DNA of 64,000 nucleotides from Paragorgia papillata (taxonomy: Eukaryota > Cnidaria > Anthozoa > Scleralcyonacea > Coralliidae): the NCBI GenBank assembly GCA_035771165.1, contig JAWNZC010000216.1, positions 2,260,001 through 2,324,000 on the forward strand. The letters are read 5' to 3'. The number at the start of each line of letters is the position of its first letter. The first letter of the stretch is position 1. The notes below the pieces were generated by a model. That model was not told where the DNA came from. It saw only the letters and a program-made list of their open reading frames with translations, and made no database searches. A program made the translations under genes and the position numbers. Positions 28,440 through 41,724 of the stretch are shown here, piece after piece.

Positions 28440-29520
28440 TTGTGAAAGTTGCTCGTCTAGATTAGTGTGGTTTAAAGAAAGACTGTTTGTTTGTGGTGAC
28501 TGAGTCAATGAAATGTTTCTCACAGGTTCAGCTATAGTTATGTGTCTGGTTTATGTAGGAGTTGTGGTTAGGTATGGGAACCGTGGGTGTTGTAGTCGGT
28601 CTATTGTTGTCCATATTGCCTGTCGGTTTGTTCAAAATAAGTGTATTGTCTGTTTGTTCGTTTGTGCCTATGATGCTGTGAATAAGTCTTTTGTGAGTTG
28701 CTGGTAATGGTTGTGATTGGTTAGCCTGTTCTTGTTCAAAGTGTGTAGCAACTTTTCATTGTAAGTACTTGTCTGTAGTTGGTACAATAAGTAATGCACT
28801 CTGTCGAGTCTCAGTCAATGTTGTGTTTGGTATGTCGGTGCTGTTTCACAATGTGGTTAGTTCTATCTTTGCTCGTTTGTGTTCAGTTAGTCTCGTTTTC
28901 AAGTTTCTACCAGTCTCACCAATGTATGTGGTCTGGCAGTTGGCGCATTTGCTCTTGTAAACTGCGCCCTATCTGCCTTGAATCAGTAAATTACATAGAG
29001 AGTTGGTGATACTGGCAGAAAACGAGACTAACTAAACACAAACAAGCGAACCACGTTGCGGAACACTACCGACAAACCAAACACAAATTGACTGGAACTC
29101 GACAGAGTGCATTACTTATTGCATCAACTACAGACAATGACTGGAAATTTGGTACTCAATCTTGGAACAACAACCGTTAAACCCACCAAAACAACTACCA
29201 GCAGATTACAAGACTTATTCACAACGTTATATACGAATTAACAAGCAATTGACGTATTTTGAACAAACCAACAGACAATTTCCTCAACAATGGACTGACT
29301 CCTACACCCATGTTCTCCATACATAACCTCAACTCTCACACATGAATGTCAGGAACCAACCACATAAGTATAGGCGAACCTGTGAGAAAGATTTCACTTG
29401 ACTTTGAAGATGACTGCTATTAAGTTCGTCCAAACGTAAGTCATCACCACCACCACCACCACCAAACAGTCTTCCTTAAGACTACACTAATCAAGACGAG
29501 CAACTATTGCAAACATTAAT
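28440..29520. mobile_element. Inner fold-back with GIY-YIG remnants, left arm
   Basis: A roughly 1.08-kb inverted repeat inside the left arm: GTTGCTCGTCTAGATTAGTG near 28450 mirrors CACTAATCAAGACGAGCAAC near 29485. Each half carries the same GIY-YIG-coding segment, on the minus strand left of about 28985 and, more decayed, on the plus strand right of it. The exact counterpart is 34775-35840. Confidence 0.75.
28864..28961 (-). pseudogene. GIY-YIG endonuclease fragment, Penelope-like
   Basis: Minus-strand translation gives VYKSKCANCQTTYIGETGRN, then LKTRLTEHKRA. The pattern CxxC plus TYIGETGR plus TRLxEH matches GIY-YIG endonuclease domains of Penelope-like retroelements (family knowledge). 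The reading frame ends soon after. No reverse transcriptase is nearby, so it is a relic. Confidence 0.7.
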
Positions 29521-29840
29521 ACTTCTAATGGTTCTTTACCTTGTAAAAATACTCTTAAGTTTTAACTATCATGACTACACTGTTAATGTCAATGAGTTAA
29601 CTTTTACTGCAAAATGAGCCTAAGTCTTTTGCAGTAAGACTAACTCCTTGACATTACCAGTGTATATAAAGTGTTTGTACATCCTCCTTGATTCTTCAAA
29701 TAAAGTTCCTAAAAACAACGCTGAGCAGGTGCATAAAAGAGATAGTGCATATAAAAAGACTTTTTCCTCCCCTACCTTCTCGCCTTCTCACTTCCTCCTC
29801 TCCTTTCTCACTCTTTTCCTTCCTCCTCTCCTTTCTCACT
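29521..29840. other. Left-arm block between fold-back and SINE units
   Basis: Contains a short inverted pair: CAATGAGTTAACTTTTACTG with its following TGCAAAATGAGCC against AGTCTTTTGCAGTAAGACTA and ACTCCTTGACATTA (29585-29655). A CTCCTTTCTCACTCTTCC tract follows. Mirrored by 34450-34775. Confidence 0.6.
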
Positions 29841-29841
29841 C

Positions 29842-30345
29842 TTCCTTGGACCAACCGTGTCTTCGAACCACACCCTTCCTCGCGTACAAGTTGCTCGCCT
29901 TCACCACTGCGCCATCACGACTATCATACCAGCTAAAGTTTTTAACTAGTATTTAAGCTAACCATTTTGCCACTCCCTAAAAATTCATAGCTAAAAGACC
30001 ACACCTACCACGGGTGTTAGTCACTGGTCCTCACCACTGCGCCATCACGACTTTCACACAAGTTAAAGTATGAAACTAGTATTTAAGCTAACCATTTTGC
30101 CACTCCCTAAAAATTCCGACCGTGTTAGGATTCGAACCACACCTACCTCGGGTGTAAGTCACTGTTCTTCACCACTGCGCCACCACGGCTTTCACACTAA
30201 CGAGTGTTTGAAACTAGTATTTAAGCTAACCATTTTGCCACTGCCCTAAAATTTCGAAGTAAAAATCTCGACCCTTCCAGGGTTCGAACCACACCTACCT
30301 CGGGTGTAAGTCACTGATCTCCACCACTGCACTGCCCAGACTTAG
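29842..30345 (-). repeat. Four tandem tRNA-like SINE units, left arm
   Basis: tRNA-like minus-strand segments near 29842-29922, 30000-30052, 30118-30189 and 30269-30342. They share TTCACCACTGCGCC (A box complement) and GGTTCGAACC or GATTCGAACC (B box complement). The linkers share ATTTAAGCTAACCATTTTGC. The best unit, 30118-30189, is 72 nt long with a closing stem GCCGTG/CACGGT. Confidence 0.7.
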
Positions 30346-30458
30346 ATGCTAACTGATGTTTAAAGCTTGTACTTAAACGCACAGAATCATACTGGGGGCG
30401 GCAATAATGTTTGTTATACCCCTACCCCCCTTCCAGGGTTGTTTCCCCCCTACCCCCC

Positions 30459-32530
30459 TTAAGCTATCGACAGTAGATCCTCTGTGTTGTAGACCGTACT
30501 GAAACCCGCTACAACCACCACGTGTTTTTCCTTGTTAAACAATGGTAGTGCCGTGCTCTTATAGAAACGCGCACGACGTCTGCAATTATTGTGGGACAGA
30601 CTTAGTCCACCCATAGTGACTGTATGAGTGTCCTGAACACTGATAGTATCCATAGGAGTGTCCGGAACACTAGTAGCATTCCTAGGAGTGTCAGGAACAC
30701 TGAGAACATGCGGAAGAGTGTCCGGAACACTAATAACATGCGCATGAGCGCCAGGAACACTATTACCATGCGCAGAAGTGTCAGGAGCACTTGTAGCAGG
30801 CGTAGGAGTGTCAGGAACAATAGTAGCACTCCTAGGAGTGTCCGGAATACTTGTGGCATGCATAGGAGTTTATGAGTGTCCGGAACACTTTAAGCATACT
30901 TAGGAGTGTCCGGAACACTTGTAGCATGCATAGGAGTGCCAGGAACACTTGTAGCATGCATATGAGTGCCAGGAACACTTGTAGCATGCATAGGAGTGTC
31001 CAGAACAATTGTAGCATGCGTAGGAGTGTCAGGAACACTTGTAACATCCTTAGTTGTGTCCGGAACACGTGTAGCATGCATAGGAGTGTCAGGAACACTT
31101 GTAGCATGCATAGGAGTGCCCAGAACATCTGTAGCATGCATAGGAGTGTCAGGAACACTTGGAACATCAGTAGGAATGTCAGGAACACTTGTAGCATCCG
31201 TATGAGTGTCAGGAACACTTGTGGCATGCATGGGAGTGTCCAGAACACTTGTAGCATGCATAGGAGTGTCAGGAACACTTGTATCATCCGTAGGAGTGTC
31301 CGGAACACTTGTAGCATGCATAGGAGTGTCCAGAACACTTGTAGCAGGCGTAGAAGTGCCAGGAACACTTGTAGCATGCATAGGAGTGTCCACAGAACAA
31401 TTGTAGCATGCATAGGAGTGTCCAGAACAATTGTAGCATGCATAGGAGTGTCCAGAACACTTGTAGCATGCGTAAGAGTGCCAGGAACACTTGTAGCATC
31501 CTTAGTTGTGCCGGAACACGTGTAGCATGCATAGGAGTGCCAGGAACAGTTGTAGCATGCTTATGAGTGTCAGGAACACTTGTAGCATGCATAGGAGTGT
31601 CCAGAACACTTGTAGCATGCATAGGATTCTCCAGAACACTTGTAGCATGCGTAGGAGTGCCAGGAATACTTGTAGCATCCTTAGTTGTGTCCGGAACACG
31701 TGTAGCATGCATAGGAGTGCCAGGAACACTTGTAGCATGCATAGGAGTGTCCAGAACACTTGTAGCATGCGTAGGAGTGCCAGGAACACTTGTAACATCC
31801 TTAGTTGTGTCCGGAACACGTGTAGCATGCATAGGAGTGTCAGGAACACTTGTAGCATGCATAGGAGTGCCCAGAACATCTGTAGCATGCATAGGAGTGT
31901 CAGGAACACTTGGAACATCAGTAGGAATGTCAGGAACACTTGTAGCATCCGTATGAGTGTCAGGAACACTTGTGGCATGCATAGGAGTGTCCAGAACACT
32001 TGTAGCATGCATAGGAGTGTCAGGAATACTTGTAGCATCCGTAGGAGTGTCAGGAACACTTGTAGCATGCATAGGAGTGCCAGGAACACTAATAGCATGC
32101 GTAGGAATTTCCAGGATACTAATAGCATGCGTAATAATGTCCAGAATACTAATACCATGTTTAGGAATGTCCAGGACACTAATAGCATGCTTAGGAAGGT
32201 CCAGAACACTTATAGCAAGCGTAGCGATGTCCAGGACACTAATAGCATTTGTAGGAATGTCCAAAACACTAATAGCAAGGGTAGGAATATCCAGGACACT
32301 AATAGCATGCGTACGAATGTCCATAACACTAATATCAAGCTTAGGAATGTCCAGGACACTAATAGCATGGGTAGGAATGTCCAAAAAACAAAAAGCATGC
32401 TTAGGAATGTTCAGAACACTAATAGCATGCGTAGGAATGTCCAGAACACTAATAGCATGTTTAGGAATGTCCATCACAGTAATAGCAAGCTCAGGAATGT
32501 CCAGAACACTAATAGCATGCTCCAGAAAGT
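30459..32530 (-). repeat. 30-bp minisatellite, left half
   Basis: About 68 units of 30 bp. On the minus strand they read GCTACAAGTGTTCCTGGCAC and TCCTATGCAT, ten residues of type ATSVPGTPMH. Units near 32100-32520 form a distinct subfamily (TAATAGCATGC, GGAATGTCC). The minus-strand frame ends in a unique tail at 30459-30600 coding GLSLSHNNCRRRARFYKSTA, then LPLFNKEKHVVVVAGFSTVY and a stop. Frames are broken by indels along the array. Confidence 0.85.
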
Positions 32531-33840
32531 GTTCTTGACACTCATAAGCATGCTACAAGTGTTCTGGACATAACTAAGGATCCTACAAGTGTTTTGGACA
32601 CTCCTAAGCATGTTACAAGGGTTCCTGACACTCCTACGCACGCTGCAAGTGTTTCGGGCCGTCCTATGCATGCTACAAGTGTTCCTGACACTCCTAAGCT
32701 TGCTACAAGTGTTCCTGGCACTCCTACGGATGCTACAAGTGTTCCTGGCACTCCTATGCATGCTACAAGTGTTCCGGACACAACTAAGGATGCTACAAGT
32801 GTTCCTGGCACTCCTACGCATGCTACAAGTGTTCTGGACACTCCTGTGCATGATACAAGTGTTCCTGACACTCATAACCATGCTACAAGTGTTCCTGGCA
32901 CTCCTATGCATGCTAGAGTTGTTCCGTACACAACTAAGGATGCTACAAGTGTTCCTTGCACTCCTAAGCATGCTTAAAGTGTTTCGAACACTCATAGTCA
33001 TGCTGCGAGTGTTCCTGGCATTCCTACACATGCCACAAGTGTTCTGGACACTCCTATGCATGCTACAAGTGTTCCTGGCACTCATAAGCATGCTACAAGT
33101 GTTCCTGGCACTTCTATGCATGCTACAAGTGTTCCTGGCACTCCTATGCATGCTACAAGTGTTCCTTACACTTCTGCGCATGGTACAAGTGTTCCTGGCA
33201 CTCCTATGCATGCTACAAGTGTTCCGGACACAACTAAGGATGCTACAAGTGTTCCTGGCACTCCTACGCATGCTACAAGTGTTCTGGACACTCCTGTGCA
33301 TGATACAAGTGTTCCTGACACTCATAACCATGCTACAAGTGTTCCTGGCACTCCTATGCATGCTAGAATTGTTCCGGACACAACTAAGGATGCTACAAGT
33401 GTTCCTTGCATTCCTAAGCATGCTTAAAGTGTTCCGGAAACTCATAGTCATGCTGCAAGTGTTCCTGGCATTCCTACACATGCTACAAGTGTTCTGGACA
33501 CTCCTATGCATGCTACAAGTGTTCCTGGCACTCATAAGCATGCTACAAGTGTTCCTGGCACTTCTATGCATGCTACAAGTGTTCCTGGCACTCCTATGCA
33601 TGCTACAAGTGTTCCTTACACTTCTGCGCAAGGTACAAGTGTTCCGGGCACTCCTACGCATGTTATTAGTGTTCCGGACCCTCTTCCGCATGTTCTCAGT
33701 GTTCCGGACACTTCTAGGAATGCTACTAGTGTTCCGGACACTCTTCCCCATGTTCTCAGTGTTCCTGACACTCCTAGGAATGCTACTGGTGTTCCGGACA
33801 CTCCTATGGATACTATCAGTGTTTCGGACACTAATTCAGT
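32531..33840 (+). repeat. 30-bp minisatellite, right half
   Basis: About 44 units of the same 30-bp repeat on the opposite strand. A larger duplication is visible: 32720-33000 and 33190-33460 share the same order of variant units (GATACAAGTGTTCCTGACAC, GCTAGA, GCTTAAAGTG), a spacing of about 450 bp. This half is shorter than the left half. Confidence 0.85.
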
Positions 33841-34000
33841 CGCTATGAGTGGACTAAGTCTGTCCCACAATAATTGCAGACGTCGTGCGCGTTTCTATAA
33901 GAGCACGGCACTACCATTGTTTAACAAGGAAAAACACGTGGTGGTTGTAGCGGGTTTCAGTACGGTCTACAACACAGAGGATCTACTGTCGATAGCTTAA
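33506..34000 (+). CDS. Repeat-plus-tail ORF, possible relic protein
   Basis: The open frame reads ten-residue repeats (ATSVPGTPMH type) and then a non-repetitive tail (GLSLSHNNCRRRARFYKSTA, LPLFNKEKHVVVVAGFSTVY, NTEDLLSIA). The left arm (30863-30459, minus) has the same tail with a few changes before it. The tail is basic and lacks a known motif. It may be part of a protein, but the arm identity alone explains its conservation. No function is assigned. Confidence 0.3.
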   Translation: MHATSVPGTHKHATSVPGTSMHATSVPGTPMHATSVPYTSAQGTSVPGTPTHVISVPDPLPHVLSVPDTSRNATSVPDTLPHVLSVPDTPRNATGVPDTPMDTISVSDTNSVAMSGLSLSHNNCRRRARFYKSTALPLFNKEKHVVVVAGFSTVYNTEDLLSIA

Positions 34001-34117
34001 GGGGGGTAGGGGGGAAACAACCCTGGAAGGGGGGGTAGGGGTATAACAAACATTATTGCCGCCCCCAGTATGATTCTGTGCGTTTAAGTACAAGCTTTAA
34101 ACATCAGTTAGCATCTA

Positions 34118-34445
34118 AGTCTGGGCAGTGCAGTGGTGGAGATCAGTGACTTACACCCGAGGTAGGTGTGGTTCGAACCCTGGAAGGGTCGAGATTTTTA
34201 CTTCAAAATTTTAGGGGAGTGGCAAAATGGTTAGCTTAAATACTAGTTTCAAACACTCGTTAGTGTGAAAGCCGTGGTGGCGCAGTGGTGAAGAACAGTG
34301 ACTTACACCCGAGGTAGGTGTGGTTCGAATCCTAACACGGTCGGAATTTTTAGGGAGTGGCAAAATGGTTAGCTTAAATACTAGTTAAAAACTTTAGCTG
34401 GTATGATAGTCGTGATGGCGCAGGCGAGCAAGGGTGTGGTTCGAA
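34118..34445 (+). repeat. Three tandem tRNA-like SINE units, right arm
   Basis: tRNA-like units at 34118-34191, 34271-34342 and a shortened one at 34398-34445. The 34271-34342 unit starts GCCGTGGTGGCGCAGTGGTG and has B box GGTTCGAATCC and ending CACGGTC. Mirror of 29842-30345, with one unit fewer and a deletion in the last. Confidence 0.7.
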
Positions 34446-34774
34446 GACACGGTTGGTCCAAGGAAGAGTGAGAAAGGAGAGGAGGAAGGAAAAGAGAGGA
34501 GAAGGCGAGAAGGTAGGGGAGGAAAAAGTCTTTTTATATGCACTATCTCTTTTATGCACCTGCTCAGCGTTGTTTTTAGGAACTTTATTTGAAGAATCAA
34601 GGAGGATGTACAAACACTTTATATACACTGGTAATGTCAAGGAGTTAGTCTTACTGCAAAAGACTTAGGCTCATTTTGCAGTAAAAGTTAACTCATTGAC
34701 ATTAACAGTGTAGTCATGATAGTTAAAACTTAAGAGTATTTTTACAAGGTAAAGAACCATTAGAAGTATTAATG
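34446..34774. other. Right-arm block between SINE units and fold-back
   Basis: Mirror of 29521-29840, with a GAGAAAGGAGAGGAGGAAGG tract and the TTTTGCAGTAAAAGTTAACT inverted pair. No gene seen. Confidence 0.6.
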
Positions 34775-35840
34775 TTTGCAATAGTTGCTGGTCTTGATTA
34801 GTGTAGTCTTAAGGAAGACTGTTTGGTGGTGGTAGTGGTGGTGATGACTTACGTTTGGACGAACTTAATTGCAGTCACTATACTAGCAGTTCGCCTATAC
34901 TTATGTGGTTGGTTCTTGACTTTCATGTGTGAGAGTTGAGGTTATGTATGGAGAACATGGGTGTAGGAGTCAGTCCATTGTTGAGGAAATTGTCTGTTGG
35001 TTTGTTCAAATTACGTCAATTGTTTGTTAATTCGTATATAACGTTGTGAATAAGTCTTGTAATGTGCTGGTAGTTGTTGTGGTGGGTTTAACGGTTGTTG
35101 TTCCAAGATTGAGTACCAAATTTCCAGTCATTGTCTGTAGTTGATGCAATAAGTAATGCACTCTGTCGAGTTCCAGTCAATGTTGTGTTTGGTTTGTCGG
35201 TAGTGTTCCGCAACGTGGTTCGCTTGTTTGTGTTTAGTTAGTCTCGTTTTCTGCCAGTATCACCAACTCTCAATGTAATTTACTGATTCAAGGTAGACAG
35301 GACGCAGTTTACAAGAGCAAATGCGCCAACTGCCAGACCACATACATTGGTGAGACTGGTAGAAACTTGAAAACGAGACTAACTGAACACAAACGAGCAA
35401 AGATAGAACTAACCACATTGTGAAACAGCACCGAGATACCAAACACAACATTGACTGAGACTCGACAGAGTGCATTACTTATTGTACCAACTACAGGCAA
35501 GTACTTACAATGAAAAGTTGCTACACACTTTGAACAAGAACAGCCTAACCAATCACAACCATTACCAGCAACTCACAAAAGACTTATTCACAGCATCATA
35601 GGCACAAACGAACAAACAGACAATACACTTATTTTGAACAAACCGACAGGCAATATGGACAACAATAGACCGACTACAACACCCACGGTTCCCATACCTA
35701 ACCACAACTCCTACATAAACCAGACACATAACTATAGCTGAACCTGTGAGAAACATTTCATTGACTCAGTCACTACCAACAAACAGTCTTTCTTAAAACC
35801 ACACTAATCTAGACGAGCAACTTTCACAAACATATAATAC
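34775..35840. mobile_element. Inner fold-back with GIY-YIG remnants, right arm
   Basis: Inverted repeat of about 1.07 kb with centre near 35280. GTAGTCTTAAGGAAGACTGT near 34802 mirrors ACAGTCTTTCTTAAAACCAC near 35782. The half on the right encodes the GIY-YIG relic on the plus strand. The left half has a decayed copy on the minus strand (AGTCTCGTTTTCTGCCAGTA). Confidence 0.75.
35307..35403 (+). pseudogene. GIY-YIG endonuclease fragment, Penelope-like
   Basis: Same peptide as in the left arm: VYKSKCANCQTTYIGETGRN, then LKTRLTEHKRAK. Both copies keep the Cys pair and the YIG-GR-R-E-H residues. The upstream stop and missing reverse transcriptase make it a relic. Confidence 0.7.
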
Positions 35841-37980
<2,140 letters not shown>

Positions 37981-38820
37981 AAAAAAATAAAACAAATTAA
38001 ATTAAAATAACAAATAAATAAATAAAACAAAAAATAAAAAGAATAAAGGAATATATTGTATTCTTTCAAAGTCGATTTTTTCTGGTCTTTCCCAGTGTCC
38101 AAACAGTAATTATTTAAGAAGTATTTTAACATTCCCATCACGAAGTATCTACACTGATATCCATGATTACATGTACTTAATTAAAACTAATTAAAAGCTT
38201 GACGTTTTTGGATTAAAAACATTGGCTGAGAACAAAAACAATTTGAAATTCAAATCTCAAAATAATCTTTTGAAGTAAACTTTAAAAAAAATGACAAAAT
38301 ATTTGCTTGAAATTGTACTTTAATTATTCACAGTGACAAACCAAATGTTAAATTTCATTCTTAAAACAAATATATTTTCAACTTGATATAATTCACACAA
38401 TTGTAACAGTCATTGAATTGTTGAAAATCGTTAATTTTTTTAATTACAAATTGATCAATTTTGTTTAGCATATTTCTTTTATCCAAAAACACCAAAGATT
38501 CTAGAGATAAGTTGATTCAATAGTTTAATGTTGTATTAAGAAAATAATATTCTTGGTATAAAGTGAACGTTGATACATGTAGTTGATTTATCATGCACCA
38601 TCCGCTAAGAAAAATATACTAGAAATAGCTTTTGTAATTGCGATTGGCAAAGTATAGTATATATGGTATAGACGAAATCGGAGTTTCGACTGCGCATACA
38701 ATCTGAGTCGGGATAAAACGTAGTTCATTTATAACATGAGGCTGAAGCAGCCGTAGTAAACATAACATTTCTGATTTCAGAAACTTTTTAATGTTTAGGT
38801 ATTCGATAAGGATAAAATTG
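37981..38820. other. Right-arm AT-rich block and junction
   Basis: Mirror of 25966-26600 up to about 38642. From 38643 to 38820 lies about 180 bp (GTATAGACGAAATCGGAGTT) not found in the left arm. Confidence 0.6.
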
Positions 38821-40137
38821 GTATGGTATGGTATAGTATGGTGTGGAATGGTGTAGTGTGATGTGCTGTGGGTGTGCTATAGGTATGGTGTGGTATAGTA
38901 TGGTGTGGTGTAGTATAGTATGGTGTGGTATGGTGTGCTGTGGGTGTGCTATAGGTATGGTGTGGTGTGGTATGATGTGCTGTGGGTGTCCTATAGGTAT
39001 GGTGTGGTGTGCTGTGGGTGTGCTATATGTATGGTGTGGTATAGTATGGTGTGGTGTAGTATAGTATGGTGTGCTGTGGGTGTGCTATAGGTATGGTGTG
39101 GTATAGTATGGTGTGGTGTAGTATAGTATGGTGTGCTGTGGGTGTGCTATAGGTATGGTGTGGTATAGTATGGTGTGGTGTAGTATAGTATGGTGTGGTG
39201 TGGTGTGCTGTGGGTGTCCTATAGGTATGGTGTGGTATAGTATGGTGTGGTATGGTGTGGTATGGTGTGCTGTGGGTGTGCTATAGGTATGGTGTGGTAC
39301 GGTGTAGTATGGTGTGGTGTGCTGTGGTATGGTATAGTATGCTGTGGTATGGTATAGTATGGTATGGTTTGTTGTAGTGTGGTATGATATGGTATATGGT
39401 GTGGTGTGGTATGGTGTGGCATATAGTATGGTGTGGTATGGCGTGGTATAAGGTATGGTATGATGTGGTATGGTATGGTATGGCGTGGTAATGTATGGTA
39501 TGGCATGGCGTGGCGTGGCGTGGTGTGGTGTGGTGTGGTGTGGTATGATGTGGTGTGGTGTGGTGTGGTGTGGTATGGTGTGGTGTGGTATGGTGTGGTG
39601 TGGTATGGCATGGCGTGGCGTGGTGTGGTGTGGTATGGTGTGGTGTGGTATGGTATGGTGTGGTATGGCGTGGTATGGTATGGTATGGCGTGGTGTGGTA
39701 TGGCGTGGTGTGGTATGGTGTGGTATGGCGTGGTGTGGTATGGCGTGGTGTGGTATGGTGTGGTGTGGTATGGTATGGTATGGTATGGCGTGGTATGGTA
39801 TGGTATGGCGTGGTGTGGTATGGTATGGTATGGCGTGGTGTGGTATGGTATGGCGTGGTGTGGTATGGTATGGTGTGGTATGGTGTGGTATGGCGTGGTA
39901 TGGTGTGGTGTGGTATGGTATGGTGTGGTATGGTGTGGTATGGCATGGTGTGGTATGCTGTGGTATGGTATGGTGTGGTGCGACATGGTATAGTATGGTA
40001 TGCTTTGTTGTAGTGTGGTATGGTGTGGTACGATATAGTATGGTATATGGTGTGCCTGGTGTGGTATAGCATGGTACATGGTATGGTGTGGTATATGGTA
40101 TGTTATGGTATGTTATGGTGTGGGGCATGGTACCGTT
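38821..40137. repeat. GGTAT/GGTGT pentanucleotide array, right arm end
   Basis: 1.3 kb of TGGTA and TGGTG units. 38860-39300 shows a higher-order unit of about 70-85 bp containing GCTGTGGGTGTGCTATAGGT. Mirror partner of 25258-25965 in position, with a related but not identical unit. Frames with Met-Val-Trp or His-Thr-Ile repeats are artefacts. Confidence 0.93.
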
Positions 40138-40255
40138 TCGTATTGAACATCTCTCCAATAAATAAGCGCCATGCTAAGATAAACTGATCTTTGATTTATG
40201 ATTTATGACTGAACTAATGCCAACAGTTTTGAAATAGTGCCAAAATATATTTAAA

Positions 40256-40400
40256 TTATAATTCATGAATATTATTTTCCGGCATACAACAAAATACCAT
40301 TAAACCAGTTGAATAAATGTTTCTCACATAACGTTGCACTGTTCTTCTCGCTTCTGTCAATGTTTTCTCTTCTTGCTTTAGGTGTATATAATACGTGCTA
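40256..40400 (-). pseudogene. Conserved coding-like fragment at both outer arm ends
   Basis: Minus strand reads LKQEEKTLTEARRTVQRYVR, then NIYSTGLMVFCCMPENNIHE. The left arm end (about 24995-25120, plus) gives the diverged EKQEDTGLEARRTAQ, a stop, then YVRNIY and SENNIHE. At this low DNA identity the peptide is better preserved than the DNA around it, which hints at a once-coding transposon exon. The family is unknown to me. Confidence 0.4.
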
Positions 40401-40495
40401 TAACGAAGAGAGAAACACAGGAAATTCATGTTAATATACAATGTGAAATATTGTAAAATATTACTTTATCAAACAGTGTAATATGCTTAGCTTTG

Positions 40496-40967
40496 TTAAA
40501 GGGGATTGGCATTAAAAATTAAGTTTGTCTAATTTGAAAGAACTCATAAAATTGTAATAGAAGATCCTTTACAACTTTTTCGTATCTTTCTGCGTTTTCA
40601 AGATATTTCAATTTGTTTGATATGGAAATGAGATGGTCTCTGACGTCAGGAGTGGGGTAAAATATTTTCATACAGAGCAAAATCACTTACATATCTAACA
40701 TGAAATGTTCAGCGTCGCAAGGAGTTTTTATGTGAACAGTTTCAAATGATTTCGCTGAACAAACTTAGAGATATAACTGGTTTTGCTACATGTAAAAATA
40801 TTTTACCCCACACCTGACGTCAGAGACCATCTCATTTACATATCAAACAAATTGAAATATCTTGAAAACGAAGAGAGATACGAAAAAGTTGTAAATGATC
40901 TTCTATTACAACTTTATGAGTTCTTTCAAATTAGACAAACTTAATTTTTAGTGCTATTGCCCTTTAA
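40496..40967. mobile_element. TTAA-flanked fold-back element, family A copy 2
   Basis: TTAA at both edges (40496-40499 and 40964-40967). Arms AAGGGGATTGGCATTAAAAA and AATTAAGTTTGTCTAATTTG are mirrored on the right. The inner pair is GAGATGGTCTCTGACGTCAG and its complement. It shares the subterminal AATTAAGTTTGTCT block with copies at 21399 and 45088. Confidence 0.87.
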
Positions 40968-41010
40968 CACATTATACATATAAAATATTTATTCGTTTAA
41001 CTTGGCTGAA

Positions 41011-41207
41011 GGTCCGTTTACACTCAGGCGATTTTTGGTGCGATTTTTCTCATTCTGACGCATGCGATTGAATGGATATCTCACGGATGTATTGGACCAC
41101 TATTAGCTTTGTACATATGTCCAATGCATTCGTAAGTGTATCTATTTGATCGCATCAGTCAGGAGGAGAAAAATCGCAGCAAAAATCCCCCGTGTAAACG
41201 AGCTTTT
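41011..41207. mobile_element. Fold-back MITE
   Basis: GTCCGTTTACACTCAGGCGA with TTTTTGGTGCGATTTTTCTC is mirrored by GAGAAAAATCGCAGCAAAAA and CGTGTAAACGAGC. Central CCAATGCATTCG pairs loosely with the GGATGTATTGG segment. Noncoding. Confidence 0.75.
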
Positions 41208-41720
41208 AAAATGATCTTGACCATTCCATAGCATGTTACACAGTCACACACTGCAATGGGTCGTAAGTACTGGGCGCCCAGCGACACGTCGGGAAAATAC
41301 GGTGAGCAAATGGCGTCAGCAAAATGGCGTGAGCACTCATGGCGTCAGCATATGGCGTAACCGTATTGAACACGTGTATGTTTACTCTTGTGGTTAATCA
41401 CTCAGCACTAATTGAAGCTTTTTGAATCAAAGCTTTTAATTGATCAGTTGTCAAAAACAGACATACGCGTAATTAAACACATACACGTTGACTAAATAAT
41501 TGCTCACGCCATTCGGTTGCTTGGAGATGAGACGTAACTTAAAATGTTAGTAAACATTTTTCAATAAGGTTTTGAAACTTGGCATGGCGATGTATTAATA
41601 TAATAAAACAGAATGTTTGCAGTCTGGGGGGGGGGGGGGGGGGGGTACTCTCGCATATAAGGCATATGGTATATCAAAATATCAAATTGAGGCTCAGTTG
41701 CTGTATTCGCCGAACAAAAG
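41208..41720. other. Unique stretch with poly-G run
   Basis: Contains ATGGCGTCAGC-type short repeats (41300-41360), an inverted ACACGTGTATGTTTAC and AACACATACACGTTG pair (41380-41490), and a G run of about 20 (41627-41646). No gene seen. Confidence 0.55.
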
Positions 41721-41724
41721 CATT

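Noticed and set aside
30600..33840. CRISPR-like or long repeat protein gene
   Set aside because: The 30-bp units are directly adjacent with no spacers, and open frames occur in several frames on both strands with frequent frame breaks.
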